Source of the DNA: an uncultured Clostridia bacterium
GTDB lineage: Bacteria > Bacillota > Clostridia > Peptostreptococcales > Anaerovoracaceae
Length of the DNA: 64,000 bases
Reading direction: 5' to 3'
Assembly: GCA_938046095.1 (NCBI GenBank)
Contig: CALIXS010000005.1
Location: forward strand, 1 to 64,000
The position numbers and the translations under genes are program-made. This document shows, piece after piece, positions 24,263-33,381 of the stretch. Position 1 is the first letter of the stretch; each line of letters starts with the position of its first letter. The notes beneath the pieces are model-generated. The model was not told the DNA's origin. It saw only the letters and a program-made list of their open reading frames with translations, and made no database searches.

Positions 24263-25614
24263 AGGTATATGACAACGCCCTGTACGCTCTAAAAGCTCAC
24301 AGGACGGGGAGGCGTGATATGGATATACTAAAGCTCGAACTTCAATTCCCTCAGGTCGCGGACATGGCCGACGGGAAAAAGATAATATGGTTCAATGTGG
24401 CAGCGGATCCGGCAGCTCCGCTGATGTTCGGCATGAACGACATCGAGGATGCGGAGGCAAGGCTCAGGAGGTTTGCGCCTTATATCATGGCGGCGTTCCC
24501 GGAAACACGTCATAACGGCGGAATTATCGAGTCTCCGCTCGTGGAGATCCAGGGTATGAAGGAAAAGCTGGGAATACGCAAGGGCAGGCTTTTTCTGAAG
24601 ATGGATTCGCACCTCGCCGTATCCGGCTCGATTAAAGCGAGGGGAGGCATTTATGAGGTTCTCAAATTTGCCGAAAAGACCGCAGTCGATGCAGGTATGC
24701 TGAATCTGACCGACGATTACAGCAGGTTGCTCAGGCCTGAATTCATAAAGCTTTTTTCCAAATACAACGTAGCAGTCGGTTCGACGGGCAATCTCGGCCT
24801 CTCGATAGGCATCATAAGTGCAAGGCTCGGGTTTAAGGTCACAGTACATATGTCAGCCGATGCGCGCCGGTGGAAGAAGGAGCTTCTCAGGAGCAAGGGT
24901 GTTACGGTTATAGAGTACCCGGATAATTATCAAAAGGCTGTCGCCGAGGGACGCAAGCTCGCCGGAAAAGATCCTTTCTGTCACTTTGTCGACGATGAGG
25001 ATTCCGAGGATCTGTTCATGGGATACTCGGTAGCGGCGAAGAGGCTCGCGCCTCAGCTTCGTGATGCGGGAATAAAGGTTGACCGCGATCATCCATTGTT
25101 CGTGTATATTCCCTGCGGAGTGGGCGGTGCTCCGGGAGGCGTATCGTTCGGACTGCGAAAGGTAATAGGACCCGATGTTCATATATTCTTTGCCGAGCCT
25201 ACCCATGCACCGTGCATGACGCTCGGAATGATGACGGGATTAAATGACGGCATATCCGTATACGACATAGGACTTGACGGTAAAACTGCCGCGGACGGAC
25301 TCGCCGTAGGAAGAGCTTCGAAACTCGTCGGCACGGCTGTCAAACACGTGATAGACGGCTGCTTTACGGTAGACGACGAGGAGCTTTATACATACCTCGC
25401 ATACCTTCAGGATACAGAGGGCATTTTTATCGAGCCGTCGGCGTGTGCCGCCTTCCCCGGTCCCGCGCTTATAACAGACAGCCGCGATTATCTTGAACAA
25501 AAAAAACTCGCGGACAGTATGGACGCTGCGACTCATGTGATTTGGGCCACGGGCGGCAGCATGGTGCCTGACGACGAACGCGAAACATACTACGATATGG
25601 GTAAAGTAAAATGA
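24259..25614 (+). CDS. dsdA: D-serine ammonia-lyase
   Basis: Deaminates D-serine to pyruvate and ammonia using PLP. The 451-residue protein matches DsdA: the PLP lysine is K126 in SGSIKARGG, the phosphate-binding loop is STGNLGLSIG, and PCGVGGAPGGV follows. It overlaps the HerA-like gene by four bases (ATGA). No dsdX/dsdC pair is nearby; instead a YfcC-type transporter and an M20 amidohydrolase follow from a separate promoter, together suggesting a local set for amino-acid or peptide breakdown. Confidence 0.95.
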   Translation: MKVYDNALYALKAHRTGRRDMDILKLELQFPQVADMADGKKIIWFNVAADPAAPLMFGMNDIEDAEARLRRFAPYIMAAFPETRHNGGIIESPLVEIQGMKEKLGIRKGRLFLKMDSHLAVSGSIKARGGIYEVLKFAEKTAVDAGMLNLTDDYSRLLRPEFIKLFSKYNVAVGSTGNLGLSIGIISARLGFKVTVHMSADARRWKKELLRSKGVTVIEYPDNYQKAVAEGRKLAGKDPFCHFVDDEDSEDLFMGYSVAAKRLAPQLRDAGIKVDRDHPLFVYIPCGVGGAPGGVSFGLRKVIGPDVHIFFAEPTHAPCMTLGMMTGLNDGISVYDIGLDGKTAADGLAVGRASKLVGTAVKHVIDGCFTVDDEELYTYLAYLQDTEGIFIEPSACAAFPGPALITDSRDYLEQKKLADSMDAATHVIWATGGSMVPDDERETYYDMGKVK

Positions 25615-25668
25615 GGTTATAGAGTATATAATGCATATAAAACTATACAAGAATTTTCTGAAAAAGTA

Positions 25669-25697
25669 TTGTCAACAATGACGTGTATTGTTAAAAT
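25669..25697 (+). promoter_or_regulatory. Promoter of the yfcC-M20 unit
   Basis: TTGTCA (25669-25674) and TAAAAT (25692-25697) are separated by 17 bases, 36 bases before the start codon. Confidence 0.72.
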
Positions 25698-25733
25698 AAA
25701 AGCAGGTATTATTTTTTTCATATGGAGGACAAA

Positions 25734-27146
25734 ATGGAAGAAAAAAAGAAACGCGGTTTCAAGATGCCGCACGTGTTCGTACTGCTGATGATGATCATCC
25801 TGGTCTGTGCGATTCTTTCCTACATAGTACCGGCGGGTCAGTATTCGCGAGTTCACATTGACCCTGCGGATGAAACGAGCAGACTTATAATCGATCCCGA
25901 TTCTTTTGAGTATATCGACAGAACACCGATAGGGATCATGACGTTGCTTTCGTCGCTTGCCGGGGGCATGGCTCAGGCGGCTGATATTATATTTTTCATC
26001 TTTATCGTAGGCGGCTCTATAGCCATTCTGCAAAAGAGCGGCGCGCTCGAGGGCGCGATGAGATCGCTTGCCAGGAGTATGGACGGCAAAGAAGTAATTA
26101 TGATACCTATCATAATGTCTGCGATAGTGGCCATGACGGTAGTCATGGGCGCATGTGAGGAGTTCATCCCTTTGATCCCGATCACGGTCGCGCTTGCTCT
26201 GAGAGCCGGGTTCGACTCGATCACAGGTACGGCAATGATAATATGCAGTACGGCTGCCGGATTTGCCTGTTCGATACTTAATCCGTTCAACATCGGTGTC
26301 GCTCAGAAGATCGCGGAGCTGCCGTATCAGAGCGGATGGCAGTTCAGGCTTATCATGCTCGTCATAATGTTCGGCGCAACGATTGCCGCAGTTTGCCGTT
26401 ATGCGGTGAAAGTAAAGAAGAACCCTCAGATCAGCTCGATGCACGATTTTGATCAGACGAGAGACGAAATCACTCAGGAGGATCGTGACATTCCTTTCGG
26501 TGTCCGCGAAAAGATCATCATGCTCGTATTCATCGCTACGATAGTGATGCTCGTAGTAGGCGTACTCAAATGGGAGTGGTACTTCTATGAAATCGGCGCT
26601 TTGTTCCTCGGAATGTCTATAATCGTGGCAATAATATCAAAGATGGGTTTTGACGGCTACGGCAAGAACCTTGCGGAAGGCATGGCCGATATATGCAGCG
26701 GCGCTCTCGTCGTAGGCTTCGCCACAGGCATCCTGTATGTGCTCACGGAGGGCAACATCCTCGACACTATACTTCACGGGGCGGCATCGCTGCTTCAGGG
26801 ACTGCCGTCGTCGGTATCCGCGGTCGGCATGTACATATTCCAGTGCCTCATGAATTATCTGATTCCGTCAGGTTCGGGTCAGGCGGCTGTAACGATGCCT
26901 ATACTCGCTCCTTTGGCTGACCTCGTAGGCGTTACGAGACAGACGGCGGTTCTCGCGTTCCAGCTCGGCGACGGCATCAGCAACGCCATCACGCCGACGT
27001 CGGGAGTGCTCATGGCGAGTCTTGCACTTGCCAAGGTTCCTTGGACAAAATGGGCAAAATGGTTCCTGCCGGTTATGCTGATGCAGTACGGCATAGGGCT
27101 TGTATTTGTTGTAATAGCACAGCTTATGCAGCTTGGGCCGTTTTAA
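25734..27146 (+). CDS. yfcC: YfcC family membrane transporter
   Basis: The 470-residue protein has about twelve membrane helices and the features of the YfcC/DcuC-like group: a first helix then SYIVPAGQYSR, IVGGSIAILQKSGALE, ACEEFIPLIPI and a C-terminal PSGSGQAAVTMPILAPL. Relatives are annotated as arginine/ornithine or dicarboxylate carriers; the substrate is uncertain. The in-frame ATG at 25722 is part of the ribosome binding site (GGAGG) for the ATG at 25734. The next gene begins 24 bases after the stop and is a peptidase-like amidohydrolase, suggesting uptake of an acylated amino acid or dipeptide. Confidence 0.88.
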   Translation: MEEKKKRGFKMPHVFVLLMMIILVCAILSYIVPAGQYSRVHIDPADETSRLIIDPDSFEYIDRTPIGIMTLLSSLAGGMAQAADIIFFIFIVGGSIAILQKSGALEGAMRSLARSMDGKEVIMIPIIMSAIVAMTVVMGACEEFIPLIPITVALALRAGFDSITGTAMIICSTAAGFACSILNPFNIGVAQKIAELPYQSGWQFRLIMLVIMFGATIAAVCRYAVKVKKNPQISSMHDFDQTRDEITQEDRDIPFGVREKIIMLVFIATIVMLVVGVLKWEWYFYEIGALFLGMSIIVAIISKMGFDGYGKNLAEGMADICSGALVVGFATGILYVLTEGNILDTILHGAASLLQGLPSSVSAVGMYIFQCLMNYLIPSGSGQAAVTMPILAPLADLVGVTRQTAVLAFQLGDGISNAITPTSGVLMASLALAKVPWTKWAKWFLPVMLMQYGIGLVFVVIAQLMQLGPF

Positions 27147-27170
27147 GCTGATCACAAGGTGGGATGCAAT

Positions 27171-28364
27171 ATGAACGACGAAAAAGTAATAAAAGCTGTT
27201 CAGAACGAGCTCGAACCTCTAAAACCTGAGCTAAGGGAGCTTGCGATCAATATTCACGAAAATCCGGAGCTCGGAAGAAACGAATTCAAGGCCGTAGCAT
27301 GGCAGCTCGAGCTGCTTGGAAAATACGGTTTTGAGCTGACCGAAAAATACTGCGATATGGATACTGCGTATAAGGCGGTATACAGAGGCGGAAAGCCGGG
27401 TCCGAAGATAGCCGTACTTGCGGAGTATGACGCTTTGCCGGGTATCGGGCATGCCTGCGGTCACAACCTTATCGCGATGATGTCCGTCGGCACGGCTGTC
27501 GTGCTCAGAAGGTTTGCCGACGAATACGGCGCCGAGATACATCTTTTCGGCACGCCTGCCGAGGAGACGGACGGAGCGAAGGTCATGATGTCGAGAATGG
27601 GCGTATTTGATGATATGGATATTGCCATAATGACGCATCCCGCCTACGAGGACACAAGCTCTATCAACTCCATGGCTCTCGCGTGCAGATATGTCGAATT
27701 CTTCGGCAAAACCTCGCACGCCGCATCGGCGCCGGAAAACGGCCTTAATGCGCTCGACGCGATGATAAACCTGTTTAACCTTATTAATGCGATGCGCCAG
27801 CAGACGAAGGGCGATGTTAGGATACACGGGATCATAACGGACGGAGGCAAGGCGCCCAATATCATACCCGACTATACAAGAGGCCTTTTTTATATCAGAA
27901 GCAGCAAGTCGGCCGAGCTGAACGATCTGCTCAGAAGGTTCGAGAACTGTGCCGGGGGTGCGGCTCTGGGCACCGGTACGGAGTACAAAATCTCAGAGGC
28001 CGAAATCGACTTTAAGGATACGAACAGTAACATGGTGCTTAACAGGCTCGCCTGTGACAACATGGAGCGCCTCGGAGTAGGGATGAAGTGGCTCGGAGAT
28101 CAGCCTCACATGGGTTCCTCCGATCTGGGCGATGTAAGCTATGTTTGTCCGTCCATACAGCTTAACAGCAGTATGGGAAGTTCGCCTGACGGCAAACCTT
28201 ATTTCGGACACACCGTAGAATTCTGCAAAATGTCCGGAAGCGACCCGGCAATAGAAAACTCATATAAATATATCGAGGGTATGGCTCTTACCGCTATAGA
28301 TATCATGACAGATCCGGAAATTCTCAAGGCGATAAAAGCCGAGTTCGACGCCATACCGAGATAA
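27171..28364 (+). CDS. M20 family amidohydrolase (AbgB/PM20D2-like)
   Basis: The 397-residue protein has the metal-binding motifs of M20 amidohydrolases: YDALPGIGHACGHNL (first aspartate and histidines), GTPAEETDGAK (catalytic and metal glutamates) and the late GHTVEF segment. It belongs to the p-aminobenzoyl-glutamate/dipeptide hydrolase branch. AAGGTGGG lies nine bases before the ATG at 27171; a GTG at 27159 is in frame but less likely. It shares a transcript with the YfcC transporter and is followed by a terminator. Confidence 0.9.
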   Translation: MNDEKVIKAVQNELEPLKPELRELAINIHENPELGRNEFKAVAWQLELLGKYGFELTEKYCDMDTAYKAVYRGGKPGPKIAVLAEYDALPGIGHACGHNLIAMMSVGTAVVLRRFADEYGAEIHLFGTPAEETDGAKVMMSRMGVFDDMDIAIMTHPAYEDTSSINSMALACRYVEFFGKTSHAASAPENGLNALDAMINLFNLINAMRQQTKGDVRIHGIITDGGKAPNIIPDYTRGLFYIRSSKSAELNDLLRRFENCAGGAALGTGTEYKISEAEIDFKDTNSNMVLNRLACDNMERLGVGMKWLGDQPHMGSSDLGDVSYVCPSIQLNSSMGSSPDGKPYFGHTVEFCKMSGSDPAIENSYKYIEGMALTAIDIMTDPEILKAIKAEFDAIPR

Positions 28365-28403
28365 ACATAATAAAGACAAATCAAAATCATACAAACAACG
28401 GAA

Positions 28404-28442
28404 ACGGGGAATATGCATCGGTGTATTTTCCCTGTTTTTTTT
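28404..28442 (+). terminator. Terminator after the M20 gene
   Basis: An imperfect 13-bp stem (from ACGGGGAATATGC at 28404) with an ATCG loop is followed by eight T. Confidence 0.85.
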
Positions 28443-28627
28443 GTATTTCGGTATTGCTTCGTCGAAGGATATACTGCGGCGCAAGATACGTAGCGGTATT
28501 CAGAGTACCGCAACGGTTGGAGACTGAGATCGGAAAGTCTTTAAATAATGAATTGATCATTGTTTCTTTGTGGAAAAAAAATCCGGCTTGTGTTAGTATC
28601 TACTATAGAATACTCAAGGAGAAGAGC

Positions 28628-29860
28628 ATGAGAAAATTCTTTCAGACAAGGTATTTTAAGGTTGGTGCGGCTGTATTTATGACCGGTGCTCTCCTTATTA
28701 TGTTCTATCAGGTTGTGACGCATTGGGACGGATTCAGGCAGGGGGCGTCAGCCTTATACATGATTTTTTCACCGTTTATATACGGGATGGTTGCCGCTTA
28801 CCTCCTCTGTCCTATATATAATTTTGTCGTAAGAAAATTGTATCCTCACCTTTCAAAAAAACTGAAGCCTAAGACATCGCTGCGCGTGGCAAGGGTGTTC
28901 GCCTCGATAGCGGCATTTGTCGTGTTGGTGGCGTTCATAGTCGCTTTGATACTTATGATCGTACCGCAGGTTATTCAGAGCCTCGTTGAGATCGTACAAA
29001 CACTGCCGCAGAGAATAAATTACATAAACAATTTGATAAGCGATCTTCTCGCAAACATGAGCAACAGAGATCTCGCGACAAAGATCGGTTCATTCCTGGA
29101 TGATAAGCAAAGAGACCTTATAGATTGGGCTGCCAACACGCTTCCTAACCAGTCGGGCAAATATATTTCGATGATCACGCAGCAGGTTATAATCACCGTT
29201 AAAACCGTATTCAATATGCTGCTCGGAATGATCGCCTGTTTCTACTTCCTCAATGGGAAGGAAAAGTTTAAGGCTGAGATCAGAAAGACGATAATTGCTG
29301 TTTTTTCGCATAGGCATGCAAATGAGATATTTGATTTTGCGGCATATTCCAATAGGACGTTCGGCGGCTTTATCAACGGCAAAATCATAGATTCGCTGAT
29401 CATAGGGGTGATCTGTTTTGTTGCGATGTCGATTCTGCGCATGCCTTACACGATACTTATAAGTACGATAGTCGGACTTACGAACGTAATACCGTTTTTC
29501 GGACCGTTTATCGGCGCGATACCTTCAACGGTCGTAATCGTCCTGGTCGACCCCGTCAAAGCTCTGATATTCCTTGTGCTTATATTCTTGTTGCAGCAGT
29601 TTGACGGGAACATCCTCGGCCCGGCGGTAATGGGAAGTAAGGTCGGGCTCGCGAGCTTTTGGGTCATGTTCGCCATAATTGTGGGCGGAGGGCTGTTCGG
29701 CTTTATAGGCATGGTGCTCGGTGTGCCTACGTTTGCGATTATATATTACTATTTTTCAAAGTGTATTCGCAAAAGACTCAAGGACAAGCAAATAGCTCCT
29801 GATACGAAAGACCACATAGAATTCAACAGATACGACATAGACAGAAGGGATGTGCTTTAG
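28628..29860 (+). CDS. AI-2E family permease
   Basis: The 410-residue protein has about eight membrane helices, a central extracellular helical part, and the family signature NVIPFFGPFIGAIPS followed by LQQFDGNILGP. The family is named for the AI-2 exporter TqsA but includes Na+/H+ antiporters, so the substrate is open. The frame extends upstream to 28421, but AAGGAG stands before the ATG at 28628, where the first helix begins. It directly abuts murB. Confidence 0.9.
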   Translation: MRKFFQTRYFKVGAAVFMTGALLIMFYQVVTHWDGFRQGASALYMIFSPFIYGMVAAYLLCPIYNFVVRKLYPHLSKKLKPKTSLRVARVFASIAAFVVLVAFIVALILMIVPQVIQSLVEIVQTLPQRINYINNLISDLLANMSNRDLATKIGSFLDDKQRDLIDWAANTLPNQSGKYISMITQQVIITVKTVFNMLLGMIACFYFLNGKEKFKAEIRKTIIAVFSHRHANEIFDFAAYSNRTFGGFINGKIIDSLIIGVICFVAMSILRMPYTILISTIVGLTNVIPFFGPFIGAIPSTVVIVLVDPVKALIFLVLIFLLQQFDGNILGPAVMGSKVGLASFWVMFAIIVGGGLFGFIGMVLGVPTFAIIYYYFSKCIRKRLKDKQIAPDTKDHIEFNRYDIDRRDVL

Positions 29861-30802
29861 ATGAAAAGAGCTTTCAATGTCGACACGTCGGAGCTTGTAA
29901 GTTTTCGTACAGGAGGTATCGCGCGTGAACTCGCGGTTGCGGAAACGAGGCAGGAGCTTCTCGATGTACTGAGCGAAGCCGATTCTTCAGACAGGCCGTT
30001 CGTGTTTTTGGGGAACGGGACAAATACGCTGTTTACCGATGATTTTTATGACGGAACGGTAATTATGTTGGGCGAAGCCTTCGAAAGAGTAGATATAAAT
30101 CCGGATGCCGGCGGCGCCCTTGTAACATGCGGCGCCGCTTGTTTACTGTCCGGTGCGGCAAAAGCCGCCGCGGCGAACTCCCTGACAGGGCTCGAGTTCG
30201 CTGCCGGGATCCCCGGCAGCGCCGGCGGCGGCGTATTTATGAACGCCGGCGCGTACGGAGGCGAGATAAAGGACGTCCTGCAGGCTGTAGAGCTCGTGAC
30301 GGGGCCTGCCCCCGCTGCGGAACCGGGAGCCTCGGGCGGCGGGAAACGCCGCTTAGTTACAATTCCGGCGTCGGAGCTCGAACTCGGATACAGGACGAGC
30401 AGGCTGGCGTCAACGCGGGAAATCATCGTGTCGGCCGTTTTTTATCTAAAAGACGGGGTACAGAAAGATATAGACGGCAAAATACGGGAGCTCGCCGTCA
30501 GGAGGCAGGAAAAGCAGCCGCTCGATAAACCGAGCGCCGGAAGCTTTTTCAAAAGACCGCCGGGCGACTACGCCGGACGTCTCATAGAGGCTGCCGGATT
30601 AAGAGGTCTTACGGTGGGGGGAGCGCAGGTGTCCGAGAAGCATTGCGGTTTCGTAATAAACAGGGGCACCGCTACCGCGCGGGATATCGTCGATCTCATG
30701 CATATCGTTCAGAATACGGTATTCGATAAGTTCGGTGTTCATCTTGAGCCGGAAATCAGGATGATAAGCAATGAATATACACCAGGAAGCGCTGAGACGT
30801 GA
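29861..30802 (+). CDS. murB: UDP-N-acetylenolpyruvoylglucosamine reductase
   Basis: Second step of UDP-MurNAc synthesis: NADPH- and FAD-dependent reduction of the MurA product. The 313-residue protein has the FAD-binding FLGNGTNTLF and GLEFAAGIPGSAGG, the catalytic serine region KPSAGSFFKRP and the C-terminal LEPEIR glutamate. A short alanine- and proline-rich insertion lies near residue 148-158. It begins right after the AI-2E gene and overlaps the PHP gene by 32 bases. Confidence 0.95.
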   Translation: MKRAFNVDTSELVSFRTGGIARELAVAETRQELLDVLSEADSSDRPFVFLGNGTNTLFTDDFYDGTVIMLGEAFERVDINPDAGGALVTCGAACLLSGAAKAAAANSLTGLEFAAGIPGSAGGGVFMNAGAYGGEIKDVLQAVELVTGPAPAAEPGASGGGKRRLVTIPASELELGYRTSRLASTREIIVSAVFYLKDGVQKDIDGKIRELAVRRQEKQPLDKPSAGSFFKRPPGDYAGRLIEAAGLRGLTVGGAQVSEKHCGFVINRGTATARDIVDLMHIVQNTVFDKFGVHLEPEIRMISNEYTPGSAET

Positions 30803-31529
30803 GGCATCGGAATACGTTCTTACAGGCGATTTTCATACACATACGACCTTCAGCCACGGAACGGGCTCGATAGAGGACAACGTGAAAACGGCAGTGTCCA
30901 AAGGGCTTGAGACCATAGCCATATCGGATCACGGGCCGGGGCATCTCACATACGGTATAAAGCGACGTGATATACCGGTCATGAGGAGCCGGATAGACGG
31001 GCTGAAAGGGAAATACCCGCAGATAAAAATACTGCTCAGTGTAGAGGCAAACATAATAAGTGCTTTTCCATATACCGATATAAAGCCGGAGGAAGCGGCA
31101 CAGCTTGATTTCCTTATAGCCGGATACCACTACGGAATACCGCGCGGTCACTGCATTCCTAATTGGCTGAACGCGCATGGCTTTCCGATCAATCACAGGA
31201 GGCTGCTCGTCAAAAATACCGATATGGTGCTCAGATGCATATATCAGAACGATATAAAAATACTTACGCATCCCGGTGACAAGGGACCGTTCGACATCGC
31301 GGAAATAGCGAAGGCATGTGAGGAAACGGACACTTTGATGGAAATCAACATGAAGCATCCGCACCTCACTACGGAGGAGATACGAGTTGCGGCGAAGCGC
31401 GACGTGAAATTTATTATTTCGAGCGACGCCCACAGGCCCGAAAACGTCGGACTGTATGAGGGCGGACTCCAAAGAGCTTTGGCGGCCGGACTCGATCCGG
31501 GCAGAATTGTCAACATACGCAGGAGGTAA
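30771..31529 (+). CDS. PHP-domain phosphoesterase (YcdX type)
   Basis: The 252-residue protein has the metal ligands of the PHP fold: DFHTHTTFSHGTG near the N terminus, ISDHG, SVEANI, THPGDKG and SSDAHRPENVG. The YcdX-type branch hydrolyses phosphate esters, but the substrate is unknown. It overlaps murB by 32 bases and is followed by rapZ after 8 bases, an order common in Clostridia (murB-PHP-rapZ-whiA). Confidence 0.88.
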   Translation: MNIHQEALRREASEYVLTGDFHTHTTFSHGTGSIEDNVKTAVSKGLETIAISDHGPGHLTYGIKRRDIPVMRSRIDGLKGKYPQIKILLSVEANIISAFPYTDIKPEEAAQLDFLIAGYHYGIPRGHCIPNWLNAHGFPINHRRLLVKNTDMVLRCIYQNDIKILTHPGDKGPFDIAEIAKACEETDTLMEINMKHPHLTTEEIRVAAKRDVKFIISSDAHRPENVGLYEGGLQRALAAGLDPGRIVNIRRR

Positions 31530-31537
31530 AGGACAAC

Positions 31538-32392
31538 ATGGGGAAAATGGAAGTCGTAATATTGACGGGGCTGTCCGGCGCAGGCAAGACGAATGCGGTC
31601 GATTGGTTCGAGGATCGCGGGTTTTATTGTATAGACAACATGCCGCCTGCGCTTATAAATAACTTCATGGAGCTGACGATGTCGTCCGAACGCAGTATAG
31701 AAAAGGCCGCATTTGTCGTAGATATCAGGGGAGGCGATTTTTTTGACGACCTCAGATCATGCATACAGAGCCTTAAGAAAAACGTTGAGATAGACTGTAA
31801 AGTTTTGTTCATAGAAGCTTCGGACAGATCTCTTGTCAGGCGATACAACGAGACGCGGCGGAATCATCCGCTCGCCAACGGTCCGACGACCAAGGAGGTC
31901 ATATTTGCAGAACGCGAAAGACTGCGTGAGATAAGAGATATGTCCGATTATATAATCGATACGACGAATATGAAAGTATCGGATCTGAAGTCCGAAATTC
32001 AGAGGCTTTTCGGAGGCGGTGATTCGGCATTTGCCATAAACGTCACATCTTTCGGCTACAAGCACGGGCTTCCGAGCGAGGCCGACCTCGTACAGGACGT
32101 GCGCTTCATACCTAATCCGTATTACGTACAGAGCCTCAGAAGGCTCACGGGTAACAACAAAAAAGTCTCGGGCTACGTCATGAAGCAGCCGATAGCGCAG
32201 CAGTACATAGAAGCTATGCTTTCAATGCTCGAGCTTTTGATCCCTGGATACGCAAAAGAGGGCAAATATCACCTGAACATAGCGTTCGGATGTACGGGAG
32301 GCCAGCACAGGTCGGTCGCGATGGCTGACAGGATGGCTGAGGAATTGCGTACCAGGGGGTATCGTGTCACCCTTGAACATCGCGATATTTGA
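31538..32392 (+). CDS. rapZ: RapZ nucleotide-binding protein
   Basis: The 284-residue protein has the P-loop GLSGAGKTNA (residues 11-20), RGFYCIDNMPPALI, and the C-terminal IAFGCTGGQHRSVA. In enterobacteria RapZ guides RNase E to a small RNA controlling glmS; in Gram-positives its role is less clear but it is conserved beside whiA. GGAGG precedes the ATG. Its 3' end contains a promoter for the following gene. Confidence 0.95.
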   Translation: MGKMEVVILTGLSGAGKTNAVDWFEDRGFYCIDNMPPALINNFMELTMSSERSIEKAAFVVDIRGGDFFDDLRSCIQSLKKNVEIDCKVLFIEASDRSLVRRYNETRRNHPLANGPTTKEVIFAERERLREIRDMSDYIIDTTNMKVSDLKSEIQRLFGGGDSAFAINVTSFGYKHGLPSEADLVQDVRFIPNPYYVQSLRRLTGNNKKVSGYVMKQPIAQQYIEAMLSMLELLIPGYAKEGKYHLNIAFGCTGGQHRSVAMADRMAEELRTRGYRVTLEHRDI

Positions 32393-32401
32393 TGATATAA
32401 T
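32373..32401 (+). promoter_or_regulatory. Promoter of kce inside the end of rapZ
   Basis: TTGAAC (32373-32378) and TATAAT (32396-32401) are separated by 17 bases and straddle the rapZ stop codon. Confidence 0.82.
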
Positions 32402-32477
32402 CGAATTCGGCGCCGAGGCTTCGGCATCGGCATAAAGTAACGGTTTTGTAGGACTTTGATGCAAAAGGAGAAATCTT

Positions 32478-33305
32478 ATGGAAAAGCTTATCATCAGCGC
32501 ATGTATATGCGGCGCGGAAGTAACCAAAGAGCAGAATCCGGCAGTGCCTTACACTGTCGAGGAAATTGTAAGAGAAGCAAAATCGGCATATGATGCCGGT
32601 GCGGCTCTTATCCACCTCCATGTCAGATGGGACGACGGGACGCCAACACAAGATAAAGGGCGTTTTCAGGAGTGTATAGATGCCATACGTAAGGAATGCC
32701 CGGATGCGATAATTCAGCCGTCGACGGGCGGAGCCGTCGGAATGACGGATCTCGAGAGACTTCAGTCGACAGAGGTTGTCCCTACTCCGGAGATGGCGAC
32801 GCTCGATTGCGGAACGTGCAACTTCGGCGGAGACGAGGTATTTACCAATACGAACACGACGATGCAGAATTTCGCGAAGGTTCTTGGCGAGAGAAAGATA
32901 AAACCTGAGCTTGAGGTGTTCGACAAAGGAATGATAGACCTTGCATGCAGGATCCTTGACAAGAAGGGACTGCTCGTTCATCCGCTTCACTGGGATTTTG
33001 TTCTCGGCGTACAGATTAATGCTACGGTTCCCGACCTCGTAACTATGGTAAACGCTATTCCGGCAGGCTCAACATGGACGGCTACGGGACTCGGCAAAAA
33101 TGCGTGGCATATCGCCGCCGCTACGATCTCAATGGGAGGACACGTCAGAGTCGGCTTTGAAGACAACCTTTATCTCGAAAAGGGCGTTTTAGCCAAGAGC
33201 AACGGCGAGATGGTGGCAAAGGCCGTGGAGCTGGCCAAGCTTCTCGGCAGACCTGTCGCCACACCGGCGGAGGCAAGGGAGATCCTTTCACTGCCTGTCA
33301 GGTAG
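32478..33305 (+). CDS. kce: Beta-keto acid cleavage enzyme (Kce/BKACE, DUF849)
   Basis: The 275-residue protein belongs to the BKACE family: a TIM barrel with zinc motif LIHLHVR (HxH, about residues 46-52), QPSTGG, VHPLHWDFVLG and a C-terminal GGHVRVGFEDN. The named member Kce condenses 3-keto-5-aminohexanoate with acetyl-CoA in lysine fermentation; family members vary in substrate. The other lysine-fermentation genes are not in the window, so the substrate is uncertain. AAAAGGAG precedes the start. It has its own promoter and terminator. Confidence 0.88.
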   Translation: MEKLIISACICGAEVTKEQNPAVPYTVEEIVREAKSAYDAGAALIHLHVRWDDGTPTQDKGRFQECIDAIRKECPDAIIQPSTGGAVGMTDLERLQSTEVVPTPEMATLDCGTCNFGGDEVFTNTNTTMQNFAKVLGERKIKPELEVFDKGMIDLACRILDKKGLLVHPLHWDFVLGVQINATVPDLVTMVNAIPAGSTWTATGLGKNAWHIAAATISMGGHVRVGFEDNLYLEKGVLAKSNGEMVAKAVELAKLLGRPVATPAEAREILSLPVR

Positions 33306-33318
33306 GTTGATTTTGCGG

Positions 33319-33346
33319 GAGGGGCCCTTTGTCGGTCCCTCTTTTT
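33319..33346 (+). terminator. Terminator after kce
   Basis: GAGGGGCC (33319-33326) pairs with GGTCCCTC (33334-33341), followed by TTTTT. It isolates kce from whiA. Confidence 0.87.
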
Positions 33347-33381
33347 ATATATTTTGACCGAAACCGGAGGAGTAAACAGTT

